From Lunularia cruciata (taxonomy: Eukaryota > Streptophyta > Marchantiopsida > Lunulariales > Lunulariaceae): DNA of 64,000 nucleotides. The notes under the pieces are model-generated. The model searched no databases. It had not been told where the DNA came from and saw nothing but the letters and a program-made list of their open reading frames with translations. A program made the translations under genes and the position numbers. Each line of letters starts with the position of its first letter. Within the stretch, counting starts at the first letter, position 1. The DNA lies in NCBI GenBank assembly GCA_948567375.1, contig OX419758.1, positions 48,065,473 through 48,129,472 of the forward strand, read 5' to 3'. Shown here piece after piece: positions 24,250 to 35,827 of this stretch.

Positions 24250-27200
24250 CCAATGGGATTTAAGGCTCGATCTATGCAAGTTTGCTTCACTTGCAAGGTA
24301 TGATATCTAATTGTGGTTGTAGGATTTTGGTTGATTTTGGAATTTTAGAGACTTGCATGTCTATATAATTAGCAAAGGAATTGGTTATTCCTATCAAGCC
24401 AATAATTGGAAGTAGATTGATCATGGTAGATGGTAAAAAGAGTTTTTCATTTCGTACCTCGCATCTTATTACCTTGAAGATTGGGAAGAAGTATTTGGAG
24501 TGTATGAGGTTTGTAGTGGCACCTCTACACTATGGTGTCATTCTAAGACTACCTTGGCTTGAATATCATAAGGTTTAATTTGATTAGAACCAACAAAAAA
24601 ATTCAAGTACAACACCAAGGTAAGAATTTTTGATTAGGTTATCTGGCACTTTTGAATAAGACACCTAAGAGTTGTCAATCCCAAGATGGGAAGTTTGTCA
24701 AGAAAGAAGCCATAGAGTAAGCCTTGAAGGAAGATAGGTCCCGAGATAGGAAGTTTGTCAAGAAAGTAGCCATAGAGTAAGCTTTGAAGAGAGATAAGTC
24801 CCAAGATGTGAAGTTTATTAATAAAGTAGCCATAGAGTAAGCTTTGGAAGAAGATAAGTCTATTTTTGCAAATTGGATCAAGTTGATTGCACATGGAGAA
24901 TTTGAGGAAGATCAGAAGGCTCATCAAGCAATGGTTGATCAAATAGTTTAAGAGTTTATGGATTTGTTTTTGGATGATCTGCAAAAGGGATTACCTTTTG
25001 ATTATGGTATGCACTTCAAGATTGAATTATTGCCAGGGAGTACTCCAATGAGTAGACCAATCTATCAACTCTCACCAAAGAAGTTGGAGGAGCTTCCAAC
25101 AACACTTAGAGAGTTGTTGGAGAAGGATTTCATATGACATAGTATATCTCCTTGGGGAGCACCGGTACTATTTGTTCCAAAGAAGGATAGAGGACTTTGT
25201 ATTTGTATTGACTACCATGGGCTTAATAAAAAAAATGTGCAAAATGCATATCCCTTGCCTCAAATTGATGACTTGCTTGATCAATTGAGTGGAGCATGAT
25301 ACTTCTCCAAGTCTGATCTTCAAAGAGGTTATTGGAAAACTCCCATTAATAGGGACGATGTGCAAAAGACTACCTTTTGCACAAGGTATGGGCATTTTGA
25401 ATGGATAGTTCTACCTTTTGGGCTTACTAATGTTCTAAAAATCTTCATGGATCAGATGCATTGGGTGTTAGATGGACTATTGGATTGGTACGTGGTAGTG
25501 TTCTTGGATGACATTCTAATCTATAACAAGATGGAGGTAGAACATGCAAACCATGTGCAAAAAGTATTAAGACAACTACATCAATGGAAGTTTTATTGCA
25601 AGAAGTCAAAGTGTGTGTTTTGATAGAAGGAAGTTACCTTCTTGGGTCACAAGATCTCATCAGAGGGGATCAAGATGGAAGAGGAGAAAATCAAGGCCAT
25701 TATTGATTGGCCTACTAAAGGATGCTACAAAAGTACAAGCACTTAATGGATTGGAAATTTATTTAGCAATAGTTCATCCACTACTATGCTCATGTGGCCA
25801 CACCATTGACTGACCTCTTGAGGAAGAACTTGAGCTTTCAATGGACCACCAAGCACAAAGAAGCATTCTAGAAGTTGAAACATATGGTATCTTAAAGACC
25901 CATTCTTCAACCATATGACACTCAACTACCTTGTGTTGTTGATTTCAATGCTTCTAACTTTGCCATTGGAGCCATATTGTAGTAAGAATTTGCATATGTA
26001 TTACATCCCATTGCTTTGTGTCTCACCAATTAAACACCACAAAAAGGAATTACTTGCACAAGATCAAGAACAACTAGCAATGGTATATGCTACCAAGATA
26101 TGGAGGTATTATCTCTTGGTGAAACAAGTGGTCATGCAAACTGATTACAACTTTTATTGTAGACATTACACTTGGAACACATGAAGAGTTGGTATGATCA
26201 ATGGGAGGAACAACTACAATTTTTTGACATCAAACTTGACTACAAACCTAGTTGTTTCCATGTCATCCCCAATGCTCTATCACGACAACCTGATTTGAAG
26301 TCTCTTCCTCTCATCACGGTAGCAATTATGATGGTGTCAGTTGATTCCAAAGTCTAAATCAGTTGAAGACAACTCTACAACAAGATCCCTTCTTTTAGAT
26401 GATACAAGGTCATCTTGCAGCATGCGACAAGGAGTACAACACCTTCTCCTTCAAGGTAGTCCTTCTATTCCCAAGACTGGATCTATGTTCTAACCAAGGG
26501 TGATCTCCAACTTGTGTGCCTTCAAGAAACCCATGATTTACTAGTTGTTGGTCACATGGGTGTGGACAAGACCTTGGTTAATCTCCAATGCCAATGATGG
26601 TGGCCCAACATGACACAAGATATTTGAGAGTTTGTCCAATTTTGTGAGAGCTATCAATGCAACAAGGCCAACAACCAAAAACTGAGTGGACTCCTTCAAC
26701 CACTCTCTATTTCATCTGCTTGATAGGAACATGTGAGCTTGGATCTCATCACATCCTTACCAAAGACAAAGCAAGGTCACACAACAATCATGGTGTTTGT
26801 GGATAAGTTTAGTAAGAAAATCCATTTGGCATCAACCTTTGATATTGTGGATGCTCCAGCGTAGATCTACTTTGACATTGTTTTCAAGCATCATGGGATG
26901 CCTTGTGTACTCATTTCCAACTGTGATCCTTGATTCACTAGGAAATTTTAGCAAGCACTCTTCTAGATACTTGACACCAAGTTTGCTTTGCCCATGACCT
27001 ATCATCCTCATGTTGATAGAAAAATTGAATGTGCAAATTGCACCTTGAAGGATATGCTTCATGCCTTTGTCAACATCCACCATACCAATTGGAATGAATA
27101 TCTTGTAGTTGCGGAGTTTGTATACAATAATTCCAAATAGGCAAGCACCAGATTCTTTCCTTTCTTCCTCAATTTTGGCCAAGATCTCCTTGTTCTAGAT

Positions 27201-27815
27201 TCTATTCTTGCTCTTCCTCTATCTCATGTCCCTCATATTTCCACCATATTCCAATCCCTACAACAAGCCAAATCTCATCTCCTTGTTGCTCAAAATTGGT
27301 AGAAACAATATGCAGACCACCATCGTTTCGATCTCACCTTTCAAGTCAATGATAAGATCATGCTCTCCTCTAGTAACATACTCCTCCCACTTTATACCGA
27401 AGTTCATAAACTTGCTCCTAATTGGATAGGACCTTTTGATGTCACCCAAATCATCTCTCATGTTGCTTATCAACTTGCCTTGCCTTGTCATATGCGCATC
27501 CACCTTGTCTTTCATGTTTCCAAGTTGAAACCCTTTGTTCCTAACCCATCTTCTTTTTCCTCTTGTGTCCAACCTCCTCTTTCTCTCGTATCTATCAATG
27601 ATCATGAGGAGTACAAAGTTGATCCTATCCTTGCACGTCACCACATTCAACAAGGCCGCCGACCACATAAGGAGTACAAGGTCCTTTGGAAAGGGTATCC
27701 CCTTCATGATGCCACATGGGAGCCTCTTTCTCATCTCCATAATGCACAAACGGCCCTCCAAAAGTTTGAAGCTTCAATGGCAACAAGGACATCACCAACT
27801 AGCGGTGGGGGAATG
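24250..27815 (+). pseudogene. Element A protease, RT, RNase H, integrase and chromodomain remnants
   Basis: In order: protease-like region at 24250-24580; three 60-bp repeats at about 24680-24860; RT with [16 protein letters not shown] and VVFLDDILIYN (the FLDD active site) at about 25018-25730; RNase H at about 25900-26300; integrase with VVGHMGVDKTL at about 26520-27200; chromodomain including EYKVDPILARHHIQQ and VLWKGYPLHDATWEPL at about 27600-27790. Many in-frame TAG, TGA and TAA codons plus frameshifts break it. The family is Ty3/gypsy, chromovirus branch. Confidence 0.85.
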
Positions 27816-28217
27816 TGTAACAATATGGAGTTTAGAGATGAAGTTAATTAGGGCTAACAAAGTAGCAAATAGGCCAAATTAGCCTAGAATACTCTAGAAG
27901 TATCTAGGAAGCTTCTTGGGAAGCCTCCCGACGAGCTTAGCTTGCACCCCAAATAGGTAGCTTCTAGAAGCTTCCAACTAGCTTAACTTCCAAGTAGATG
28001 GCTTCTAGAAAGAAGCTTCTTGGAAAGCTTCCTAGTTAACTTGGCTTGCACTCCAAGAAAGTGGCTCAAGGAAGCTTCTTCAGAAGCTTCTCAAGAGCTT
28101 TCTATACTCCTTATAAATACCAAAGTTCATGCTAGACATTTAGAGTTTCACTCATTCAAGTTTCCCAATGTGATCTTCTATTCTCTTATGTCTCTCCTCA
28201 GTCTTGGGTTTTCTATA
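27816..28217 (+). repeat. Element A 3' LTR
   Basis: Starts TGTAACAATATGGAG and is followed by the ATCTC duplication. It has a perfect TTC-2-GAA-2-TTC trimer at 27961-27975. Its terminal bases have drifted to TATA in place of CACA. Confidence 0.9.
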
Positions 28218-28222
28218 ATCTC

Positions 28223-28650
28223 TTTGTTCCTCTAGCTAGGCTTGGAGTTGTGTGAAGCAATGGATATGGTGTTCAAGACATTTGTCAAGGCATAACACTC
28301 TCACTTTCCTACTTTGTAGCATACTTTAGACAATGTGTTCTATATAGAGCACTAGTTGATGCAATCCATAGGAGAGCAATGACACTAGGTGTTGCTTCTT
28401 TGGATGCTCCATACTATATGGACTATAAGATTTACATAGCTTAGATACCTAAGGTGGAGAAGGATAAATTTCTCATACTAGTTCTATTGGAGTTTAGTTT
28501 TATTTTTGTCTTATGTTTCATTTTTCATCCTTGCATGGCTTGATAGGATTTTCCCATCCTTCTTGTTATTCTACATGGTTGTACTTTTACATTTGTCTAT
28601 ATCTTTAATAGACATGGATTCTAATGTGGTCCTTAGCAATACTAGAATAT
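28223..28650. other. Short stretch with no recognised feature
   Basis: Host or old transposon DNA between element A and solo LTR D. It has no open frame or repeat that I can identify. It ends in GGTCCTTAGCAATACTAGAATAT, whose last five bases are the D target duplication. Confidence 0.4.
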
Positions 28651-28884
28651 TGTAATCTTTCAAGGATAAGAGATCTTAAGAGAAGCACCTGAGAATAAAC
28701 AAAAAGTTTCACACTCAATACTCTGATGCCCCAAGGAGCACCTTGTCTTTATCATATACCAAAGAGGATCCCCTCAAAGGAAGCTCCACCCTTGGATCAA
28801 ATACATGGATTGGTGACATGGTAGTGAGCTCACCCTTAGATTAGTTGCATGCATAGGTGACATTTTGGTTTTGGTCCTATCTAG
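28651..28884 (-). repeat. Solo LTR D (family 2), left part
   Basis: Starts TGTAATCTTTCAAGGATAAG, a diverged version of element B's LTR start. It is cut at 28884 by insertion of element B. The remainder is at 41134-41650. The target duplication AATAT flanks the reunited LTR (28646-28650 and 41651-41655). No internal region belonging to D is present, hence a solo LTR of about 750 bp. Confidence 0.85.
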
Positions 28885-29629
28885 TGTAATACTCCGAGGA
28901 CAAGAGAAGAGAGAAAACACAAATTGCACACTCAAACATTTGATGCACCAAAGGAGCACCTTCTCTTTATTATATAGACAAAGAAGATCTCCTCCAAGGA
29001 AGCTCCACCATAGGATTAGGGACACAGATAGGTAACATGTCAGCAAGCTCCACCCTTGGATTACTTACTTGGATGGGTGACATGTCTTGTCTAGGTCCTA
29101 TCTGGTTGCTCAAACAAGCTTTGATTGGAGGGAATCTTTTAGGGAATCTTCATGTAGGAATCTCATAATCACATTAGTAAGGTACCGTTGGAAAGCTCTT
29201 GATGAGACAAAGCAGGGAGGAGGGAAGGCCAGCCTATCCTCCATTTTGGGGGAGGGGGAGAAGTGCACATTTTTGAGGCCTAATTCATCCGTTTAGGCCT
29301 CTGAAATTGTCTTCAAAGATTTTAGGTATATTTTGGTTCCTACTCTATTAGTAGAAGTCCCCTTTTGGTAATACCTCTTTCTGATCTGTTTAGTCCATCA
29401 TGTGTAACATCCTTCTAGATGTTACCAACCCAATTCTCACCTTTAAATCATATGTCTAGCTATTGGTTCTAAGGTTCTCAAGTCTATTTTGGTTTCTGCC
29501 CTATTAGTAGAAGTACTCTTTTGGTGATAATTCTATCTTATCTATTTTGACCATCATGTATAAAATCATTCTAGATGTTACCAAACCAAATTTCACATCT
29601 AGATCATATGGCTAGCTCTTGGTATTAGA
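28885..29629 (-). repeat. Element B 3' LTR
   Basis: 745 bp, beginning TGTAATACTCCGAGG on the + strand and ending TTGGTATTAGA, a worn form of TTGGTATTACA seen in the other copies. The purine tract AAAAGGAGTGAGG adjoins it on the inside. Confidence 0.88.
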
Positions 29630-29726
29630 GACCTCACTCCTTTTAAGACACAACGTCCTCGTTGTGCAATTGTTGCTCAAATGCTTGCACCAACACCGGT
29701 GCATGTACCAAATTGGCAGTGGGCTC

Positions 29727-30716
29727 CTAGGTTGCTTCATAGAGGGGGTAACCTTTCCATTGTACTAGATAGTCCACCCGTGGATGGCGAGTACCACACA
29801 TGCATTTTTGGAGAATCCACTCCACTTCATATTCCTCTGTGCCATCAATGAGTGTCGGACAAGGTCGAATGTCTTGTGTGGAATGACCTTGGCCTGATTG
29901 GGGAGCATATCTACATAGGAGGGAGACATGGAACACTGGATGTATCTTCATGTGTGGTGGTAGCTCAAGGTGATAGGCCACAGCACCAATATGACGAAGA
30001 ATCGAGAAAGGCCTAATAAAACGAGGTCTGAGCTTACGAGGTCCAACTAATGTGAGGTTGGTTGTTGATAGCCACACTTGATCCCCAACATTGAACTCCA
30101 TGTGCCTATGGTGTGCATCAACATACTGCTTTTGTTGATTTTGCACAATCTATAATCTGTGCTTGGCGCTCTCAACACCTTGTTGGATTCTAGAAACAAA
30201 TGTGTTGATTGCATCAACCTTGGTAGCCACTGGACGGATCTTCATCAAGCTAGAAGGTGTGAAGGGATGTTCACCATACATGAGGAAGAACAGAGTGACT
30301 TGGGTGGATGCATTCACTGAATTGTTGTAAGTGAATTCCACCAATAGGAGTAGGGTGTCCCACCTGTCTTGCTCTTCTAAGGTGAAGCCGCGTAACATGT
30401 CTTCAATCGTGCAATTAGCCCGCTCTGTTTGGCCATCTGTTTGTGGGTGGTAAGCTGTGGACATGGCCAACTTGATTTTGAAGAGTGTTTGCCAAAACAA
30501 ACTGGTGAATCGGGTGCCTCTATCGATGATGAATACTCTAGACAAGCCATGGTGAGCAAAGACTGCATCTAAGTATAATTGAGCTAATTGTGGAGCGGTC
30601 ACCTCCTTGGTGGTAGTGCATACATGAATCATTTTGCTGAGCCGGTCCACAAAGACCACAATGGAGTCAAACCTTGAGGTGGTCTTGGGTAATTCATAGA
30701 CAAGATCCATACTCAC
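29727..30716 (-). pseudogene. Element B integrase core and chromodomain
   Basis: Two abutting open frames. The first (30716-30150) is the integrase core: DLVYELPKT, VFVDRLSKMIH, FAHHGLSRVFIIDRG and TAYHPQTDGQTERAN, i.e. the DDE-type catalytic region with the HPQTDGQTE block intact. A stop near 30147 separates the second (30146-29727): GDQVWLSTTNL, LRPRFIRPFSILRHIG, KIHPVFHVSLL, and a chromodomain EYEVEWILQ with VQWKGYPLYEAT near its end. The chromodomain is expected to guide integration to marked chromatin. A stop after YEAT ends it early. Confidence 0.9.
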
Positions 30717-31070
30717 TTGTTCCTAACGTTGGGTAGGAGTGGGGAGAGGTTGAAGGAGCCCTACAAGAGCTTGATTAGAAGCTTTGTTCTGTTGACAAAG
30801 TAGGCAGCTACGCACATAGTCCATCACATCATTGCTCATCTTGTGCCAATAGTAATGGCACTTGACTGCATCCAAGGTCTTGTCCACTCCGACATGAGCT
30901 GCAATGGCCGAATCATGACATTCCGCTAGAATGGTGGTGCGTAATTCTAGGACATTTGGGATCTATAATTTGCCATCCCAAAAGGTGAGTCCTTGGGTGC
31001 TGGTGACACATTTGGATGATTGTGCTTCTACAATCTATGGATCAGTTTTTGTAGAAGCCAGAATCTCTTG

Positions 31071-32962
31071 CTAGAATTCAGGGTTAGTCTTACCCTCTGC
31101 CACCAAGTTGTTTGCCATTGGCATGTGGGTGAATGCATCTGCAAGTTGCTTCTTACCTTCCATGTAGGTGATTGTCATGTTGAAGCGTTGTTGCCACTCT
31201 GCCCACCAAATTTGGCGATGAGATAGATCCTTTTGCATCTTGAGGTAGACTAGAGGTTTATGGTCTATCTCTACTACAAATGCCTTCTCGCCCAAGTAGT
31301 GCTTCCAATGCTTGGTTGCTAGAACAATAGCCAGCTCTTCTCATTCTATGGTGTGGTAGTTGCACTCTACTGGTAACAACTTTTGAGAGAAATATGCAAT
31401 TGGATGCCATCCGTCACGCCACTCTTGTTGTAGGACTACTCCTATTGCTACGCTTGATGCATTTGTAGGCAACTTGATTGGACATTTTGGGTCATACCAC
31501 TTCAAGATTGGTGCATGTAGCAAGGCGGCCTTCAATTCTTGAAAGGCCAACTCTTGTGCAGTTCCCCATGTCCACTTCTTCCCCTTGCCAAGTAGTGTTG
31601 TTAAAGGCTATGCAACCTTGGAGAAGTCCTTGACAAATCTACGATAGAATCCCATCAACCCCAAGAAGCTCTTAAGTTGAGTCTGATCTTTTGGGGCACT
31701 CCATTTTTGAATGACCTCTATTTTATCTGTCAATACTTGAATGCCCTTTGCACTTACTCTATGCCCCAAGTAGTCTACTTCAGACTTGCCAAACTCACAC
31801 TTTGAGATTTTGGCATACAATTGATTTTGTCTTAGAATCTGGAAGACCTCTCGTAGATGTTGTTTGTGTTTTGTCATTGTGCTACTATATACTAAGATAT
31901 CATCCAAGAAGACGATAACAGACTTATCCAAGTATGGAAAAAATATGTCATTCATTAGACTCATGAAAGTTGTAGGTGCATTGGTGAGGCCAAAAGGCAT
32001 CACAAGATACTCAAAGTGGCCATTCCTAGTTCAAAAGGCAGTTTTGTACACATCCTCCTCTACAATTCAAATTTGATTGTAACCGCTCCGCAAGTCCAGT
32101 TTGGTGAAGTATCTCACTCCATGGAGTTGATCAAACATGTCATCCATGTGAGGTAAGGGGTATTTGTTCTTCACTGTTTGTTGATTGAGACCCCGATAGT
32201 CAATGCACCTGCGCATTGTACCATCCTTCTTCTTCACAAACAAGATAGGAGCCCCATATGGTGATATGCTAGGTTGGATGAACCCTTTTTGAAACATCTC
32301 CTCAATTTGAGTCTTACACTCCTCCAACTCATGAGGTGATAGGCGATATGGGGCCTTACAAGGAGGTGTCTTCCCGGGAGTGTCTCAATTTTGTGATCTA
32401 CTCGCCTTTTTGGTAGTAATCCTGAGGGTAGATCATCGGGAAATACATCTTGAAACTCATCCACCACATCCTTCAATTTCTCAGGAATTTTTCCATTGAG
32501 TTGTGCAATCTGGATTTGTCTTATTAGACCCATAAAACATCTATCGGTCTTATAGATAGTTGCCATCCTTATGACATATAGAGGCAGTTTTTGCTTGTGT
32601 GATTTTTCTTTAACCCCAATGATTGACCATTGGTGGGTTCTCACTACTTTCTTCCTCCAATCCACCATAGGGTTGTAGTGCTCCATCCATGGCATGCCTA
32701 AAATTGCATCATAACGAGCTAACTGTATCACTCGCCACTCAATTGCTTCTTGATATTCTCCTATAGAGAGGGTTACATGTCTAGGTAATGATTCAATCCT
32801 CTCTATTTGCCCATTTGGTAACTCTACTTTTTCACTCCCATCTCTCTCTAGATTCATTCCCAATCTTATTGCAACAGAGCGAGACAAGAAATTCTCTATT
32901 ACTCTCGGATCTATTAATACTCTCACTTGATTACCTTCTAGGATTCTATTCACGACAATCAA
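31071..32962 (-). pseudogene. Element B protease, reverse transcriptase and RNase H
   Basis: Frame 32962-32234 holds the protease, with LIDPRVIENF where LIDSGATENF-like is normal (active-site DSG changed to DPR), then the DVFPDDLPSGLL linker. After a frameshift comes [19 protein letters not shown] and [10 protein letters not shown] (32327-32067), then [18 protein letters not shown] and [12 protein letters not shown] (FLDD active site, 32003-31608). RNase H follows in 31550-31341 and 31295-31071, including EIDHKPLVY and DAFTHMPMA. At least three stops or shifts disable it. Confidence 0.88.
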
Positions 32963-33189
32963 TTGTGAGGTTGCCTTTTGGGATCTTTGTGCATTATTCT
33001 TCTTCCTTCCCTTGCTCCTTTGCTTCCTTATTGAGCCAATAAGGCCGCGAGGTACATTTATTGGTGATCTTCTTTTTCCAAAATGATTTCCACCTCCTCC
33101 TCTTCAATGTGCCTCTCCATGTTGTTCAAGGATCGCCTGTACAAAGGCCAAGGGCCTCTAGGGAAACGAGTGCGACAGTTGATAGATAT

Positions 33190-34163
33190 GTGCTCAATAC
33201 GGCCACAATTGTAACAATTATGTTGTTCTCCTTGAGTCTCTTCTCCTTGTGGGACTCCATCTCTTTGTTATTCTACTTGTCTTTGCTCCCCTTGAAGCAA
33301 TCGTGCTCCTCGATCCCAGAATCAAAGGTTGCCCAATTCCATCGATACTGGTCCACCCATGTGTGGCATTTCTGCCCAATAATGTTGAGGTGGAACTACT
33401 CCTTCACCTCCACCTAATGCTCTTGCTATTCTCTATGCACAAGCAATGGCTTCAAATACCATGCGAGGATTTTGCACCATGACTTCTTGGCAAATCCGCT
33501 CTTTCAACCCTCGTTTGAAATTGTCAAGAGTCTCTACTGGACTCATGTCGGCAATTGTGACTTGTAGATCCAAAAATGCCTCCACATACTCTTGTATGCT
33601 ATTCTTCTGTCTCAATCCCATAGTCGGGTTTGAGCCATCTGCACAGAATCCACCAATTGGAAATTCTTCAGTAGTCCTTCTTGCATTGGTGTCCATGTGA
33701 CCTCCCTTCTCTCTACCAGCATGGATTATTCCCAAACATCATACCATGTGAGGGCTTTATTGGTCAAGTACCCACATGCAAACACGCCTGCAGCATGCTT
33801 TGTGATCTCTATTGAGAACAATCGGAAATATTGATTCATTCTTGAAATCCAATTTTCCACTACTCCCATCGTAAGTTGCCCCTTGTAAGGCTTGATGTTG
33901 CAGGTCTTCTTCATTCAGAGTAGCAATGTGGCTTCATTGTTGATAAGGTTTGTAGGCATGGGTGCCTCTCCAAGTACTTTAGTCGTAGGTATTGGGTTTT
34001 GAGACGGCTCTTCTTCTTGCATGGCTTGATCGTTCCTGAGGATTTGCACTTGACTTTGTAATGTCTCCATGGTCATCTTAATCTCTCGAAATTCATTCAA
34101 CATCCCTTGCATTCCTTGCACCAACTCTTGCAATTGCGGATCCATGGTCCCTACAACACTCAA
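33190..34163 (-). pseudogene. Element B gag with CCHC zinc knuckle
   Basis: Starts in a coiled-coil frame with MDPQLQELVQGMQGMLNEF. It continues through a gag-like block (WISRMNQYFRLFSIE, ALTWYDVWE, SIQEYVEAFLDLQVTIADMS) and ends in a zinc knuckle CYNCGRIEHISINC (C-x2-C-x4-H-x4-C) at about 33190-33235. The stops at about 33914 and 33726 mark frame changes. Gag would form the nucleocapsid. Confidence 0.8.
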
Positions 34164-34178
34164 TTGCTAATGTTTACT

Positions 34179-34382
34179 TCAATATAGAATCAATATAATC
34201 ACTTTGGAAGGCGCACAAACTATCAAAACTACCATTGGGACCTCAGAAGCTATCACTTGTTGATAACACTCCTCACCAAAATTCCTTACCACAAAATCTC
34301 TAAACATCACTTTCGGCCTCACTACATAACGGATTTCTACTCGAGTGTTGAAAGGGAGAGGATTTGGGACATTCATATCCAT
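34179..34382 (-). CDS. Element B second leader ORF (67 codons)
   Basis: Lies four bases after the stop of the first leader ORF and ends 15 bases before gag. The product includes FRDFVVRNFGEECYQQVIAS, with an F-x2-F, FG, S-x2-P and hydrophobic-run pattern weakly like the first ORF and like the leader ORFs of C and F. It may be a tandem duplicate. No known domain is recognised. Confidence 0.45.
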   Translation of the reverse strand: MDMNVPNPLPFNTRVEIRYVVRPKVMFRDFVVRNFGEECYQQVIASEVPMVVLIVCAPSKVIILILY

Positions 34383-34386
34383 TTTA

Positions 34387-34608
34387 TCATAATAGAATGT
34401 AGATTGTCAAATCCCACTCCTTGTCATATATCACTACAGGTAGAATCACCGGGTTTGGTGAGTTCATCACTCTATCCATAAATTCTGCACCAAAGTGATA
34501 AACTAGCAATAGCCTCATCTGTTCACGCTGGATGTACATAACCTTGATGTGGAATGGGTTTGCGAATAGAAAGCTAGGTGCGGGAAATTGTCCTCCCGGC
34601 GCATCCAT
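34387..34608 (-). CDS. Element B first leader ORF (73 codons)
   Basis: The first ATG-led frame after the primer site, starting MDAPGGQFPAP. Its second half, VYHFGAEFMDRVMNS then PVILPVVIYDKEW and IYILL, matches the leader ORF of family 1 (FGQDF, PLILPVVTYGERW, IYVL) at the same place in a different element family. It is intact from ATG to stop although all later genes are broken. No function is known to me; the position before gag recalls other small leader ORFs of LTR elements, but the sequence is not one I recognise. Confidence 0.6.
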   Translation of the reverse strand: MDAPGGQFPAPSFLFANPFHIKVMYIQREQMRLLLVYHFGAEFMDRVMNSPNPVILPVVIYDKEWDLTIYILL

Positions 34609-34735
34609 CCCATCCGCTCTCTAAAGTCCTTCCTAAGTCTAGCGATTACTCTATGTTCTCCACCTCAAATTACTCAGTTTCAGTAGTTCGTGCTATTCCA
34701 AGAGGGGTGATCCACTCTCCTAGACTAAAACACTT

Positions 34736-34747
34736 GCTCTTATACCA
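34736..34747 (-). promoter_or_regulatory. Element B primer binding site
   Basis: TGGTATAAGAGC on the minus strand, one base inside the LTR. It differs by one base from the plant initiator Met-tRNA site TGGTATCAGAGC. Confidence 0.8.
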
Positions 34748-34748
34748 T

Positions 34749-35379
34749 TGTAATACTCCGAGGACAAGAGAAGAGAGAAAACATAGATTGCACACTCAAA
34801 CATTCGATGCACCAAAGGAGCACCTTCTCTTTATTATATAGACAAAGAAGATCTCCTCCAAGGAAGCTCCACCGTAGGATTAGGGACACAAATGGTGACA
34901 TGTCAGCAAGCTCCACCCTTGGATTACTTACTTGGATGGGTGACATGTCTTGTCTAGGTCCTATCTGGTTGGTCAAACAAGCTTTGACCAAAGGGAATCT
35001 TTTAGGGAATCTCATGTAGGAATCTCATAATCACATTAGTAAGGTACCATTGGAAAGCTCTCGACAAGACAAAGTAGGGGGGAGGGAAAGCCAGCCTTTC
35101 CTCCATTGGGGGGGAGGGAGGACAACTGCACATTTTCGAGGCCTAATTCATCCGTTTAGGCCTCTGAAATTGTCTTCAAAGATTTTAGGTATATTTTGGT
35201 TCCTACTCTATAAGTAGAAGTCCCCTTTTGGTGATACTTCTTTCTGATCTGTTTAGTCCATCATGTGTAACATCCTTCCAGATGTTACCAACCCAATTCT
35301 CACCTTTAAATCATATGTCTAGCTATTGGTTCTAAGGTTCTCAAGTCTATTTTGGTTTCTACCCTATTAGAAGAAGTAC
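34749..35379 (-). repeat. Element B 5' LTR, main part
   Basis: The first 631 bp (in + strand order) of the LTR, cut at the AGTAC target site used by element C. The remaining 113 bp are at 41016-41128. Confidence 0.9.
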
Positions 35380-35805
35380 TGTAACAATATGGAGTTTAGC
35401 GATGAAGTCAGTCAGGCTCATGAAGTAGCATGTAAGACAAATTAGCCTAGAATATTCCAAAAGTATCTAGGAAGCTTCTTGGGAAGCTTCCCGGTTAGCT
35501 AAGCTTGCACCTTAAGTAAGTAGCTTCTAGAAGGAAGCTTCTAGAAGCTTCCAACTAGCTTAGCTAGCACGCCAAGTAGACGGCTTCTAGAAGGAAGGTT
35601 CTTGAGAAGCTTCCTAGTTAACTTGGCTTGCACTCTAAGAAAGCGGCTTGAGGAAGCTTCTTGAGAAGTTTCTCAAGGGCCTTGTATGCTACCTATAAAT
35701 ACCAAAGCTAAAGCTCATGCTAGGCATTCGGAGTTTTCCCTCATTCAAGTGTCCCAATGTGAGTTTCCATTCTCCTATTTCTCTCCTTGGTTTTGGTCTT
35801 TTACA
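35380..35805 (+). repeat. Element C 5' LTR
   Basis: 426 bp from TGTAACAATATGG to GGTCTTTTACA. TATA box TATAAATA at 35694-35701. The 230 bases before it are packed with GAAGCTTC/TTCTAGAA blocks. Confidence 0.93.
35523..35552 (+). promoter_or_regulatory. Perfect heat-shock-element array in element C 5' LTR
   Basis: GAA at 35534-35536, TTC at 35539-35541, GAA at 35544-35546 and TTC at 35549-35551 are spaced exactly two bases apart, a four-unit head-to-head array. A two-unit site (TTC 35525-35527, GAA 35530-35532) adjoins it. This is the consensus for heat-shock factor trimers. It lies about 150 bp upstream of the TATA box. Confidence 0.7.
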
Positions 35806-35806
35806 T

Positions 35807-35818
35807 TGGTATTAGAGC
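35807..35818 (+). promoter_or_regulatory. Element C primer binding site
   Basis: TGGTATTAGAGC, one base after the LTR and one mismatch from the plant initiator Met-tRNA site. Confidence 0.85.
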
Positions 35819-35827
35819 AAGAATGGG

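Larger units (their letters stand above)
22592..28217 (+). mobile_element. Element A: Ty3/gypsy chromovirus (family 1), old copy
   Basis: Complete LTR retrotransposon skeleton of 5626 bp. LTRs at 22592-22970 and 27816-28217 start TGTAACAATATGGAG, and the element is flanked by a perfect 5-bp target duplication ATCTC (22587-22591 and 28218-28222). The primer site TGGTATCAAAGC follows the 5' LTR, matching plant initiator Met-tRNA apart from one base. A purine tract GGTGGGGGAATG precedes the 3' LTR. Gene order is leader ORF, gag, protease, RT, RNase H, integrase, chromodomain, all broken by stops and frameshifts. The LTRs are clearly diverged and gag contains an inversion, so this is the oldest of the three family-1 copies. 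Confidence 0.93.

Noticed and set aside
27258..27761. 167-codon minus-strand frame over element A
   Set aside because: Exact antisense shadow of the integrase tail and chromodomain; the same shadow appears in C and F.
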